13,039 bases of DNA from Halovenus sp. (GTDB lineage Archaea; Halobacteriota; Halobacteria; Halobacteriales; Haloarculaceae), in assembly GCA_003551265.1 (NCBI GenBank), contig PUMG01000282.1:1-13039 (forward strand), read 5' to 3'. Positions 6,096 through 12,926 of this stretch are shown one piece after another. The translations under genes and the position numbers were made by a program. The stretch's first letter is position 1. Every line of letters begins with the position of its first letter. A model generated the notes under the pieces. That model was not told where the DNA came from, searched no databases, and was given only the letters and a program-made list of their open reading frames with translations.

Positions 6096-7079
6096 TCATC
6101 GCCCGGTCCAGCGGAGTAACAAGAGCGTGAGTTCGTAGAGTATGACCATGGTGATACCGACCATGAACGGGGCCATTCCGGTCGGGTCGGGGCTGAACAG
6201 GAACGCGAATCCAGCGAAGGCAAGCCAGAAGAAGTAGCGTTTCTCTTCGAGCCAGCGGCGGGTCGTGACGCCCATCATAATCGCGAGCATGATGAACAGC
6301 GGAATCTGGAAGATGGCAGCAAACAGCCCCATCATCAACAGGATGAGGTCGAACGTCTCTGTGAGACCGAACGCGATTTCGGCGACGTCCTCGGAGTAAA
6401 ACAGGAAGTACGTGAAAATAAACGGCAAGACGAGCAGGTACGCGAACGCGAGACCGACAATAGCGAGGACGAGGCTCGTCGGCACCGCAGCGAGATAGTA
6501 CCGGCGTTCGTGTGGGTACAGGCCCGGACGCATGAACAGGTAGGTCTGGTAGACGAACACCGGGAGTGCAATCACAAACCCGGCGAGTGAGGCGACTTTG
6601 ATGCGCGCAAACAGCAACGCAAGCGGATGATATACACGGGGACACGCTGTCGTATCGCCACTCCCGTCGACACACGTTTCGGGATTACCGGGCAAGAAGG
6701 AGTACCACAGATGGTTGATGAGTTCCGGCGCGAACGGGAAAATGATGAGACTGACACCACCCATGACGACGATGACCGCGGCCAGGCGCTTGAGCATCTC
6801 GTCGATGTGGTCCGTTAGCGGCATCTCCTCGTCGTCGGGCGCTCCATCGAACGCTCCCTCTGCCGACGAACCTTCTGACTGTGTGGCTGACGTGGCGTCT
6901 GCCTGTGTGGTTCCGCCGTCGCTTTTTGGGTCACCCTCCTCGCTCTCGGTGACATCTTCGGATGAGTCATCTCCCTCGGGGAGATGGACTCCTTCTGGTG
7001 ATTCGTCGCTCTCCGGGAGCTCTCCGGCGGGGCCGTCGCTATCAGCGGGCGTTGACGGTTTGTCGTCCCCGTCGGTCAT
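6096..7079 (-). CDS. tatCo: Twin-arginine translocase subunit TatC, single-domain form (TatCo)
   Basis: A 327-residue membrane protein, the receptor core of the Tat pathway that exports folded proteins with twin-arginine signals. An acidic, disordered-looking N-terminal extension of about 85 residues precedes the TatC domain, longer than in bacterial TatC. HIDEMLKR (91-98) matches the bacterial HLxELRxR motif, with Glu94 in the signal-contact position. FMRPGLYPHERR (182-193) matches the second signal-binding loop, with Glu191. Six hydrophobic spans follow the TatC layout. The first outer loop carries Cys136 and Cys146, which could form a disulfide. I chose the ATG at 7079; an in-frame start at 7148 would add 23 basic residues and pass through the likely promoter. 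The gene is divergent from tatCt. Confidence 0.95.
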   Translation of the reverse strand: MTDGDDKPSTPADSDGPAGELPESDESPEGVHLPEGDDSSEDVTESEEGDPKSDGGTTQADATSATQSEGSSAEGAFDGAPDDEEMPLTDHIDEMLKRLAAVIVVMGGVSLIIFPFAPELINHLWYSFLPGNPETCVDGSGDTTACPRVYHPLALLFARIKVASLAGFVIALPVFVYQTYLFMRPGLYPHERRYYLAAVPTSLVLAIVGLAFAYLLVLPFIFTYFLFYSEDVAEIAFGLTETFDLILLMMGLFAAIFQIPLFIMLAIMMGVTTRRWLEEKRYFFWLAFAGFAFLFSPDPTGMAPFMVGITMVILYELTLLLLRWTGR

Positions 7080-7104
7080 TGGGGTGTGAGTACTTCGTGG
7101 TCTC

Positions 7105-7110
7105 TTGTAA
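7105..7110 (-). promoter_or_regulatory. TATA-like box for tatCo
   Basis: Minus-strand TTACAA lies 26-31 bases before the ATG at 7079, consistent with a leaderless transcript. It supports the 7079 start over the longer frame. The box is imperfect. Confidence 0.4.
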
Positions 7111-7136
7111 GCCTTCTCTCTCGCTATGAATAGATT

Positions 7137-7143
7137 GATAACC
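7137..7143 (+). promoter_or_regulatory. TATA-like box for tatCt
   Basis: GATAACC lies 25-31 bases before the ATG at 7168. The 88-base gap between the two tat genes thus holds two back-to-back core promoters about 27 bases apart, so binding at one could affect the other. Confidence 0.35.
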
Positions 7144-7167
7144 AGCAATCAGCTACGTTCTGCATAG

Positions 7168-9402
7168 ATGTCTGGAGCGCTTCCAGAGGGGACGGCTCGC
7201 TCACTGGCTAGCGGGCGGGCCACCATCGGTTCGATGCTCTCGGCTGCCCAGACCCATCTCAAGAAGGTTTTTCTCGTGTTCGTGACGACGATGTTGCTCA
7301 CGCTCTGGGCGCTTCGTGCGTTCATCTGGGAGCGTCTCGAACAGGACCTCGTCTTCGACCGGATGGACGTCACGACCGAACAGGCGACGGAGATTATCGT
7401 CGTGACGCCGTTTGACGTCATCTTGCTTCAGGTGAAAATCGGCATCGTGATGGGCATTCTCGTCTCGATTCCGGTGTTGCTCTGGTACAGCCGGGACGCG
7501 CTCAGACAGCGCGGCTACTGGCCGTCGTCGACGATTCCACGGTGGAAAGTCTGGTCGTTCGTGGCTGCCATTTCACTTCTGTTTCTGGGTGGGATTTCCT
7601 ATGCGTACTTCTTTTTCTTCCCGATAATGTTCGACTTTCTCGCGGCGAACGCCGTTCAGGCCGGGTTCAAACCGACCTGGTCTATCGTGATGTGGACCGA
7701 GTTCATCTTCTTCCTCGCGCTCTCGTTCGGACTGGCAGCACAGCTCCCACTGCTGATGAGTGCGACCTCCCGGACAGGCATCGTCCCGTACGAAACCTAC
7801 CGGAACAAGTGGAAGTACGCGGTTGTCGGTATCTTCGTCTTCGGCGCGATGTTCTCGCCGCCGGACCCGTTCACGCAGGTGATGTGGGGCGTCCCGCTCG
7901 TGTTGCTTTATTTCGTCAGCCTTGGCATCGCCAAACTGGCAGTCCTCTCGAAGCGGGCTGGGGAACAGGTCACGATGGCAGAGGTCGCCCGGGCACACTG
8001 GAATATGCTCGCTGGGACTGCTTTCCTGACGGCCGTCGCTGTCTACGCGTACCTCACAGAAGGCGGTGTGCAGGCGACGAACGACCTGCTTGCCGCAGTT
8101 GGCTCACGCTATCGGGTCGTCGTCTTTCTTGATGACCCGGTTGCGTTCGGTCTCGATGCAGGAGTTGCAGCGGCCCTTGTGGGCGTCGCGGCTGCAGTTC
8201 CCGTTGCCGGTGTTGTGCTCTTTTATTACCGGATTCAGGAGCTGGAACGTCGACTCGAAGCTGCTGAGTCTGGCGGTGTCCCAGCAGACGAACAGGGCGC
8301 TGAAACAGGAGATGAGGGAGCAAACGCAGGCGAACCCGCCGAGATAGACATTGGGGCGATGGGCGCTCCTGCGCTGAAGGCCACGTCAGCCGAGGCGTTC
8401 GTCGACCTGAGTGAAGAGCGTGCACTCCACTACGCCGAACAGGCGCTCGAAGACGACGACCCCGAGAAGGCGAAGGCGGTCCTCGACAGGTTCGACGAGG
8501 CACAGGAGTACCAGCAAGAACAGGAAGAAGAGGAGGAGGAAGAAGACGAAGAGGCTGGAATCGTCACGTCGACCGCCGCAGGAATCGTCGACCCGTTCAC
8601 TGAGGACGAGACGACAGAGGACGACATCGGTGGGTACTACTACGACATCCGGTTCATACTCGACTCGCTGACGTCCAGAGCGATGTGGATTGTCGGGACG
8701 TTCATGGTCGTCCTCGCCGGGTCGTTCATGTGGCTGTACCTCGGCGGTATCGGTCAGATTCGAGAGATGTTCTTCCAGAACATGCCCGACGCCCTCGTCG
8801 ACGAACCGGAGATTGTCGTCTTGCACCCTGTCGAGGCGCTCATCTTCATGCTGAAGTTCTCGACACTGCTCGCAGCGGTGTCTATTCTCCCGCTCGTGCT
8901 GTACTTTGCGTGGCCAGCCATCGAAGACCGCGGTCTCTCCTCGGGTGACCGGAACGTCCTCCTGTGGTGGGGCGGCATGATGTTTCTGGCCGTCTTCGGC
9001 GGAACGTTCCTCGGGTTCGTCTACATTGCGCCCACGATACTCTCGTTGCTCGCCACTGACGTGGTGCTCAACGACATGATTATCGCCTACCGCATCAGCA
9101 GCTTCGGCTGGCTCGTCATCTACCTGACCGTCGGTGTGGGTCTGCTGGCGATGATTCCGGTCACCATGGTGTTGTTCAACCACGGCAACATCATCTCCTA
9201 CCGCCGGATGCGAAAGAGCTGGCGGGGTGTCATCCTCGCGTTCTTCGCAGCCGCAGGGCTCCTCTCGCCGAGTGGCATCTGGACGATGTTCATCGTCGCC
9301 ATCCCCATGTCGATCGCGTACGGATTCGGACTCGGTCTCGTCTGGCTGTACTCGGGTATCAACCGCCGGGTTCGCCAGCCGTGGGGCGAAGCGGCTGACT
9401 GA
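7168..9402 (+). CDS. tatCt: Tandem-fused twin-arginine translocase subunit TatCt (two TatC domains)
   Basis: A 744-residue membrane protein with two TatC domains: about 20-260 and about 490-735. In the first, IVVTPFDVILLQVKIG and MFSPPDPFTQ are typical TatC segments; in the second, VVLHPVEALIFMLKFS and GLLSPSGIW are their counterparts. Between them lie two extra hydrophobic spans (about 278-296 and 330-354) and a long acidic cytoplasmic stretch (about 356-485) with a Glu-run. This is the 14-span architecture known for haloarchaeal TatCt. The first domain lacks a good copy of the HLxELR and PHERR signal-binding motifs found in TatCo, and the second has only partial ones, so the two TatC proteins are probably not interchangeable. 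No TatA gene lies in the window. The ATG at 7168 follows a TATA-like box at leaderless distance. Confidence 0.95.
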   Translation: MSGALPEGTARSLASGRATIGSMLSAAQTHLKKVFLVFVTTMLLTLWALRAFIWERLEQDLVFDRMDVTTEQATEIIVVTPFDVILLQVKIGIVMGILVSIPVLLWYSRDALRQRGYWPSSTIPRWKVWSFVAAISLLFLGGISYAYFFFFPIMFDFLAANAVQAGFKPTWSIVMWTEFIFFLALSFGLAAQLPLLMSATSRTGIVPYETYRNKWKYAVVGIFVFGAMFSPPDPFTQVMWGVPLVLLYFVSLGIAKLAVLSKRAGEQVTMAEVARAHWNMLAGTAFLTAVAVYAYLTEGGVQATNDLLAAVGSRYRVVVFLDDPVAFGLDAGVAAALVGVAAAVPVAGVVLFYYRIQELERRLEAAESGGVPADEQGAETGDEGANAGEPAEIDIGAMGAPALKATSAEAFVDLSEERALHYAEQALEDDDPEKAKAVLDRFDEAQEYQQEQEEEEEEEDEEAGIVTSTAAGIVDPFTEDETTEDDIGGYYYDIRFILDSLTSRAMWIVGTFMVVLAGSFMWLYLGGIGQIREMFFQNMPDALVDEPEIVVLHPVEALIFMLKFSTLLAAVSILPLVLYFAWPAIEDRGLSSGDRNVLLWWGGMMFLAVFGGTFLGFVYIAPTILSLLATDVVLNDMIIAYRISSFGWLVIYLTVGVGLLAMIPVTMVLFNHGNIISYRRMRKSWRGVILAFFAAAGLLSPSGIWTMFIVAIPMSIAYGFGLGLVWLYSGINRRVRQPWGEAAD
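8524..8553 (+). repeat. GAA/GAG triplet tract encoding an acidic run in TatCt
   Basis: Ten consecutive codons, all GAA or GAG apart from one GAC, encode residues 453-462 of TatCt in the loop between its two TatC halves. The purine-only character on one strand makes the tract prone to slippage, so its length may differ between strains. Gains or losses in multiples of three would keep the frame. Confidence 0.8.
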
Positions 9403-9421
9403 GTGTCAGCACTTCGACAGA

Positions 9422-9450
9422 ATTGTGGCTTTCCCAGTACGCAACACAAT
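9422..9450. other. Weak inverted repeat between convergent tatCt and the methyltransferase gene
   Basis: ATTGTG (9422-9427) and CACAAT (9445-9450) are complementary, separated by 17 bases, in the 58-base convergent gap. There is no T-run next to it. It may contribute to 3'-end formation of either gene, but a chance repeat of this size is quite possible. Confidence 0.2.
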
Positions 9451-9460
9451 GTACTCCGGT

Positions 9461-10201
9461 TCATGACACCGTACAGCACCAGTATCCTTCACGCTCGTCG
9501 ATGTGATACCCCACCTCTTCGAGGAGCGTTCTCATTTCGGCCATCCGCTTGCCCGACAGCCCCTCCTCGTGGACTTCGATGAACAGCGGCGGAGAGACTG
9601 ATTCGAGGGTGTCGCGCCCTCCGGCCAGTACGTCTGGTCCTGCACCCTCAACATCGAGTTTGACAACGTCCGGTTCGGGTCCCTCTCTCACGACCTGGTC
9701 GAGGGTAATCACTGGAACGCTGACGGTGTCCGCAACAGTCGCCTCCCACCGGGTTGCGCTCTCGCGGTCGAATCCCGAGAGTTCCGGATACGTCGAGACG
9801 TAGAACGTCGCCTCACCGGACTCAGCACCGAGTCCCTGCGCCCGGACATGGATCTGGTCTTCGAGTCCGTTCACCTCGACGTTCGCTCGCAGGTGAGACG
9901 CAGTCTGTGGCGACGGTTCGAATGCGACCAGCCGTCTGTCTGGCACATCACCCGCGAGCGCCAGTGCGTAGATGCCGACGTTGGCACCCACGTCGTAGAC
10001 GACATCCGACGGACCACAGCTCTCGGACACGGTAGCGAGCATCGGGTCGTCGCCGGGGCGATTGACCAGTTCGTAACACCAGAAACTCCCTGCAGGTGTG
10101 TGGTTGGACCGCGTCACCAGCCGATACTGGTAGTTCAGCGCCACCAGCCGGAAGTACGACCGGTAGCCGAGTCTACGAACCAGCGAAGGGAGTCGATCCA
10201 T
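9461..10201 (-). CDS. FkbM-family SAM-dependent methyltransferase
   Basis: A 246-residue class I methyltransferase. Motif I is VVYDVGANVGIYALAL (67-82), the S-adenosylmethionine loop. FEPSPQTASHLRANVEVNGL (94-113) is the acidic cofactor-ribose segment and following helix of FkbM proteins. DVVKLDVEGAG (178-188) is the FkbM signature after the central strand, and FIEVHEEG (207-214) follows. FkbM enzymes methylate oxygen atoms, often on sugars or secondary metabolites; in archaea they often sit near glycan genes, but no glycosyltransferase is in this window and the substrate is unknown. There is no signal peptide or membrane span. The C-terminus ends in WCCTVS. The ATG at 10201 follows a TATA-like box at leaderless distance, so it need not be co-transcribed with mvaD, which ends 72 bases upstream. 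Confidence 0.88.
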   Translation of the reverse strand: MDRLPSLVRRLGYRSYFRLVALNYQYRLVTRSNHTPAGSFWCYELVNRPGDDPMLATVSESCGPSDVVYDVGANVGIYALALAGDVPDRRLVAFEPSPQTASHLRANVEVNGLEDQIHVRAQGLGAESGEATFYVSTYPELSGFDRESATRWEATVADTVSVPVITLDQVVREGPEPDVVKLDVEGAGPDVLAGGRDTLESVSPPLFIEVHEEGLSGKRMAEMRTLLEEVGYHIDEREGYWCCTVS

Positions 10202-10226
10202 CCTGTGTCACCATGGTTTGACAGCG

Positions 10227-10232
10227 TGATAA
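10227..10232 (-). promoter_or_regulatory. TATA-like box for the FkbM-type gene
   Basis: Minus-strand TTATCA lies 26-31 bases before the ATG at 10201, consistent with independent, leaderless transcription within the 72-base gap after mvaD. Confidence 0.45.
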
Positions 10233-10273
10233 CAGTCCGTATGACCGCGATTGTTGCACTGTCCGCTGTCTGC

Positions 10274-11254
10274 TCAAAACAGCGCTTCGTCTTCCTCGAG
10301 TACCCGTGCCGGTCCGCCGACACTCCAGCGCCGAGTTTCGACACCACAGGCTTCGATGGCCTCTTCGACACGGTCGACGAACGCTGCGGTCGTGTTGACG
10401 TAGACGCTCGCTCCGGTGTCGGCGGAGAAGTACACCGGAACGTCCTCCTCGCTTCGGAGTTCTCGAACCGCGTTGAATATCTCGATGGTTTCGGGTTGCC
10501 AGTACACCCAGCCGGCGGGCCCGGTCATCGTCGTCGCAGTCAGCGAGAGCGTGTCGTGTTCTGCGAGTTCGAACACCCGGCGGAAGTCACCATCTGCGAG
10601 CGCGTCTCGCATCTGTGCAATCTGTCCGTGGATGTGCGCCAGTCGCGCGTCGAACATGTGGCTCGCTTCCGCTTCTCTGTGTGCGTGTTCGGTCTCTTTG
10701 TATGACCGGACGAGACCACCCACGATGCGGACGTCCGTCTCGAGCTCCTCGGGCACAGCAATCCGCTCCGAGCGACAGTCCCGGTCGTTGAGGCCGTTTC
10801 GAAGGTGGGAGAAGCCGCCAGTGACCGCACGTGCCGCAGAGGATGACCCCCGGCGCGCAATCGTCGAGATTTCTGGACGCGACAGGTCGAGTTCTGCTGC
10901 CTCTGCCAGCGCCATCGCTGCTGCGGCAAACCCGGAAGAGGAGGAGCCAAAGCCGACGTTGGTCGGAAAGGAACTCTCGGATTCGAACCGGACGGGGTGG
11001 TCGATGTCTGCGAGTGTGCGGACGTGGTCGACAACGTGAGTCACTCGCTCTTGCGCTCGGCCATCTACTTCTTCACCATCGATGACGAACACGTCGGTGT
11101 CGAGGGTGTCGTCGAATTCGACAGTCGTTCTGGTGTGACTCGGTGCCGTACAGAGGCTGATCGAGTCGTGATACGGTAACCGCCGTTTCTCCTCGCGCAT
11201 TCCGTGATACTTGATGAGCCCCTGAATCGGATGGGCTAGCGCCGTTGCCTTCAT
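10274..11254 (-). CDS. mvaD: Phosphomevalonate / diphosphomevalonate decarboxylase (GHMP superfamily)
   Basis: A 326-residue GHMP-family enzyme, the usual length for mevalonate-diphosphate-decarboxylase-like proteins. GLIKYHG (12-18) with PYHDSIS (27-33) forms the N-terminal substrate region. PTNVGFGSSSSGFAA (97-111) is the phosphate-binding GHMP motif. FSADTGASVYV (276-286) holds the probable catalytic Asp279, equivalent to the Asp of DAGPN in eukaryotic enzymes. In Haloferax volcanii an enzyme of this kind acts on 5-phosphomevalonate, giving isopentenyl phosphate for the archaeal mevalonate pathway that feeds ether-lipid synthesis; sequence alone does not decide between that substrate and the diphosphate. 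It is cytoplasmic. The gene is divergent from the UPF0179 gene, with its own TATA-like box. Confidence 0.93.
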   Translation of the reverse strand: MKATALAHPIQGLIKYHGMREEKRRLPYHDSISLCTAPSHTRTTVEFDDTLDTDVFVIDGEEVDGRAQERVTHVVDHVRTLADIDHPVRFESESSFPTNVGFGSSSSGFAAAAMALAEAAELDLSRPEISTIARRGSSSAARAVTGGFSHLRNGLNDRDCRSERIAVPEELETDVRIVGGLVRSYKETEHAHREAEASHMFDARLAHIHGQIAQMRDALADGDFRRVFELAEHDTLSLTATTMTGPAGWVYWQPETIEIFNAVRELRSEEDVPVYFSADTGASVYVNTTAAFVDRVEEAIEACGVETRRWSVGGPARVLEEDEALF

Positions 11255-11275
11255 ACGTGCAGGGTCTGGGCGTCG

Positions 11276-11283
11276 CTATTTGG
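11276..11283 (-). promoter_or_regulatory. TATA-like box for mvaD
   Basis: Minus-strand CCAAATAG lies 22-29 bases before the mvaD ATG at 11254, leaderless spacing. It shares a 106-base divergent gap with the UPF0179 promoter. Confidence 0.4.
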
Positions 11284-11330
11284 TCGTTGTGATACGAACG
11301 GGCGCTCGTCCCAGATTTGGCTCCGTCAGT

Positions 11331-11336
11331 GTTAAT
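11331..11336 (+). promoter_or_regulatory. TATA-like box for the UPF0179 gene
   Basis: GTTAAT lies 25-30 bases before the ATG at 11361. This supports the shorter start, since an upstream in-frame start at 11280 would lie before the promoter. Confidence 0.5.
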
Positions 11337-11360
11337 CCGCCAGAGACCCAACAGCAAACG

Positions 11361-11813
11361 ATGTCGACGGTGACGCTCATCGGAACACGCCTGGCGGAGG
11401 AGGGGACAGAGTTCGTCTATCACGGCGAATCGACCGACTGTGAGGGCTGTCCGTACCGAAGCCAGTGTCTCAACCTGACCGAGGGGCGCAAGTATCGCGT
11501 CACCGCTCTCAGAGAGAACGCAAGCACGCTCGACTGTGCCGTTCACGACACCGGTGTCACCGCTGTGGAGGTCGAGCCAACGTCTCTCACGGCAAACGTG
11601 GCGTCCAGCAGGTCCTACGCCGGCAGCAAGGTCTCACTGGAAGGACCCTGTCCACACACGAGTTGTCCCAGCCACGAGTACTGCGAACCCGTCGGTGCTG
11701 ACTTCGACGAGGAGTACCGCATCGACGAGGTGCTCGGTGACCCCCCACACGAGTACTGCATGCTCGACCGCGACCTGATGCTCGTGCGGTTCGAACCACC
11801 AGGTGACGCCTGA
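11361..11813 (+). CDS. UPF0179 family cysteine-rich protein
   Basis: A 150-residue archaeal protein of unknown function. It starts STVTLIGTRLAEEGTEFVY and has two similar cysteine clusters: Cys27-x2-Cys30-x5-Cys36 and Cys97-x4-Cys102-x5-Cys108, plus Cys59 and Cys133. HEYC occurs twice (105-108 and 130-133). Eight cysteines in a small cytoplasmic haloarchaeal protein point to one or two metal sites (zinc or Fe-S). The family is widespread in Euryarchaeota; I know of no proven role. The ATG at 11361 is chosen over 11280 because it fits the TATA spacing and the family N-terminus. It is divergent from mvaD and convergent with the DUF2237 gene. Confidence 0.9.
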   Translation: MSTVTLIGTRLAEEGTEFVYHGESTDCEGCPYRSQCLNLTEGRKYRVTALRENASTLDCAVHDTGVTAVEVEPTSLTANVASSRSYAGSKVSLEGPCPHTSCPSHEYCEPVGADFDEEYRIDEVLGDPPHEYCMLDRDLMLVRFEPPGDA

Positions 11814-11819
11814 ATCTGA

Positions 11820-11839
11820 CAGACGGAAATATTCGTCTG
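11820..11839. terminator. Hairpin in the convergent UPF0179 / DUF2237 gap
   Basis: CAGACG (11820-11825) and CGTCTG (11834-11839) form a perfect 6-base stem with an 8-base AT-rich loop, six bases after the UPF0179 stop and 17 before the end of the opposing gene. Being symmetric, it could serve both strands. There is no long T-run, so it could equally be an RNA 3'-end stabiliser. Confidence 0.4.
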
Positions 11840-11856
11840 GGAATGCTCCTCGACGT

Positions 11857-12297
11857 TTATTTTGGCTCTTCCGTCCGCTCCGGTGGTTCCGCTCCGTTCG
11901 TTTTCGGGTCGATAAACTCCCGGGCACTCACCCCTTCGTACTCGTAGTCGTCGAGCGTCGAGAAATAAACCTCTTCCAGAACGGATTCGTTGGTCGCTTC
12001 GAGAATCACTGGTGGAGCGACGTCTGCTTCCAGTGCCTCGACCCACCGACCGAGACAGAGACACCACCGGTCACCCGGTTCGAGTCCGGGAAATGCGAGC
12101 GCTGGCCGTGGTGTCACGAGGTCGTTTCCACGTGCTTTGCTGAACTGGAGGAACTCCTCGGTCATCACCGCACAGAGTTCGTGTCGCCCGGCATCTGATT
12201 CGAGGTGTCGACAGCACCCGTCCCGCAGGTAGCCCGTCATCGGGTCCACACTGCAGGGTGCCAACTCCGTTCCCAGAACGTTCTTTTCCTCAGTCAT
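11857..12297 (-). CDS. DUF2237 family protein
   Basis: A 146-residue cytoplasmic protein. NVLGTELAPCSVDPMTGYLRD (6-26), GCCR (27-30), CAVMTEEFLQFSKARGNDL (42-60) and FPGLEPGDRWCLC (69-81) are the family's hallmark segments, found in bacteria, archaea and eukaryotes. Six cysteines (15, 28, 29, 42, 79, 81) and His39 could form a metal site, but the function is unknown. The last 26 residues are an acidic, Pro-rich tail. The ATG at 12297 is chosen because it begins the family domain and follows a TATA-like box; an in-frame upstream extension to 12372 would run through that promoter. Confidence 0.9.
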   Translation of the reverse strand: MTEEKNVLGTELAPCSVDPMTGYLRDGCCRHLESDAGRHELCAVMTEEFLQFSKARGNDLVTPRPALAFPGLEPGDRWCLCLGRWVEALEADVAPPVILEATNESVLEEVYFSTLDDYEYEGVSAREFIDPKTNGAEPPERTEEPK

Positions 12298-12320
12298 ACG
12301 GGCTGTTGGGACGCGAATAC

Positions 12321-12327
12321 CATAAGG
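12321..12327 (-). promoter_or_regulatory. TATA-like box for the DUF2237 gene
   Basis: Minus-strand CCTTATG lies 24-30 bases before the ATG at 12297, leaderless spacing. Confidence 0.45.
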
Positions 12328-12371
12328 GCCGGTATCACGACCTCTACCCCCTCGACAATGCGGACAGAACA

Positions 12372-12377
12372 CTTAAT
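12372..12377 (+). promoter_or_regulatory. TATA-like box for the small HEWD-motif gene
   Basis: CTTAAT lies 25-30 bases before the ATG at 12402, leaderless spacing. It supports the 59-residue product over a longer frame starting at 12258. Confidence 0.5.
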
Positions 12378-12401
12378 GAGCGCCCCACGACAACACTACG
12401 T

Positions 12402-12581
12402 ATGGTCACACTCGTTCCACCAAGCAGGCGGGCCTGTCTTCGCTGTGGACGTACCGAGGTCTGGAGCACCGACCGAACGACGTGGGTCGTAGCAGGCGAC
12501 AGTGAGTCGAAAGGCGAACTTCACTGTGTCCACGAGTGGGACATCACCGGGAACTACAATCCGTTCGAAGAGTCGGCGTAG
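12402..12581 (+). CDS. Small CxxC protein with HEWD motif (probable zinc-binding microprotein)
   Basis: A 59-residue protein. Cys12-x2-Cys15 lies in ACLRCGRTEVW, and a second potential metal pair, Cys42 and His44, lies in HCVHEWDITG. Such a two-part C/H pattern fits a one-knuckle zinc finger, a class abundant among small haloarchaeal proteins. The HEWD segment followed by NYNPF is striking and looks like a family signature. It is cytoplasmic, with no signal peptide. The ATG at 12402 fits the TATA spacing. It lies 39 bases before cutA on the same strand, but cutA has its own TATA box. The role is unknown; regulation or protein binding is inference. Confidence 0.75.
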   Translation: MVTLVPPSRRACLRCGRTEVWSTDRTTWVVAGDSESKGELHCVHEWDITGNYNPFEESA

Positions 12582-12588
12582 CCAGGTC

Positions 12589-12598
12589 TTTTTATTTT
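12589..12598 (+). promoter_or_regulatory. TATA box for cutA
   Basis: TTTTTATTTT, the most A/T-rich promoter element in the window, has its core TTTATT 25-30 bases before the ATG at 12621, consistent with leaderless transcription. The T-run just after the HEWD-motif gene could also end that gene's transcript. Confidence 0.55.
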
Positions 12599-12620
12599 CC
12601 TTCGCCGAGAACAGAGAGGT

Positions 12621-12926
12621 ATGCCAACAGTATACATCACCGCACCGCCGGATAGCGCACACTCACTCGCACGAGCGCTCGTTGACGAGCGACTGGCCGC
12701 CTGTGTGAACCGGGTGCCGTGTGAGTCGACGTATCGATGGGAGGGTGAGATTCACGACGACGAGGAGGTTATCCTGCTGGCCAAGACGACCGACCAGCAC
12801 TACGACGACCTGTGTGAGCGGGTGTGTGAACTCCATCCCCACGACGTTCCCTGTATCGAGCGATTCGACGAGGCGAGTGTTCTCGATTCCTTCGGTGAGT
12901 GGGTGCACGAAGAGACCCGACAGTGA
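12621..12926 (+). CDS. cutA: CutA1-family divalent-cation tolerance protein
   Basis: A 101-residue protein, typical CutA length. VYITAPP (4-10), ALVDERLAACVNRV (19-32) with the conserved Cys28, STYRWEGEI (36-44), DEEVILLAKTT (47-57) and ELHPHDVPCIERF (70-82) match the family from end to end. CutA forms a compact trimer with a ferredoxin-like fold resembling PII signalling proteins. It was linked to copper tolerance in Escherichia coli, but the general function is unsettled. Cysteines at 34, 65, 69 and 78 are additional to the conserved one. AGAGGT sits directly before the ATG, too close for a normal Shine-Dalgarno, so the leaderless reading is preferred. It is convergent with the gene cut by the right edge. 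Confidence 0.95.
   Translation: MPTVYITAPPDSAHSLARALVDERLAACVNRVPCESTYRWEGEIHDDEEVILLAKTTDQHYDDLCERVCELHPHDVPCIERFDEASVLDSFGEWVHEETRQ

Noticed and set aside
7080..7148. 23-residue N-terminal extension of TatCo
   Set aside because: It would cross the likely tatCo promoter and adds a basic stretch unlike the acidic N-terminus that follows.
7168..9402. TatCt as an assembly duplication of one TatC gene
   Set aside because: The two halves are highly diverged from each other and from TatCo, and double-domain TatCt is a known haloarchaeal form.
10264..10284. CGCTGT/ACAGCG inverted repeat at the mvaD 3' end
   Set aside because: A 6-base stem that overlaps coding sequence, with no T-run on the relevant strand; too weak to call a terminator.
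12258..12401. Upstream in-frame extension of the HEWD-motif protein
   Set aside because: It overlaps the divergent DUF2237 gene's start and promoter; a TATA-like box precedes the ATG at 12402.
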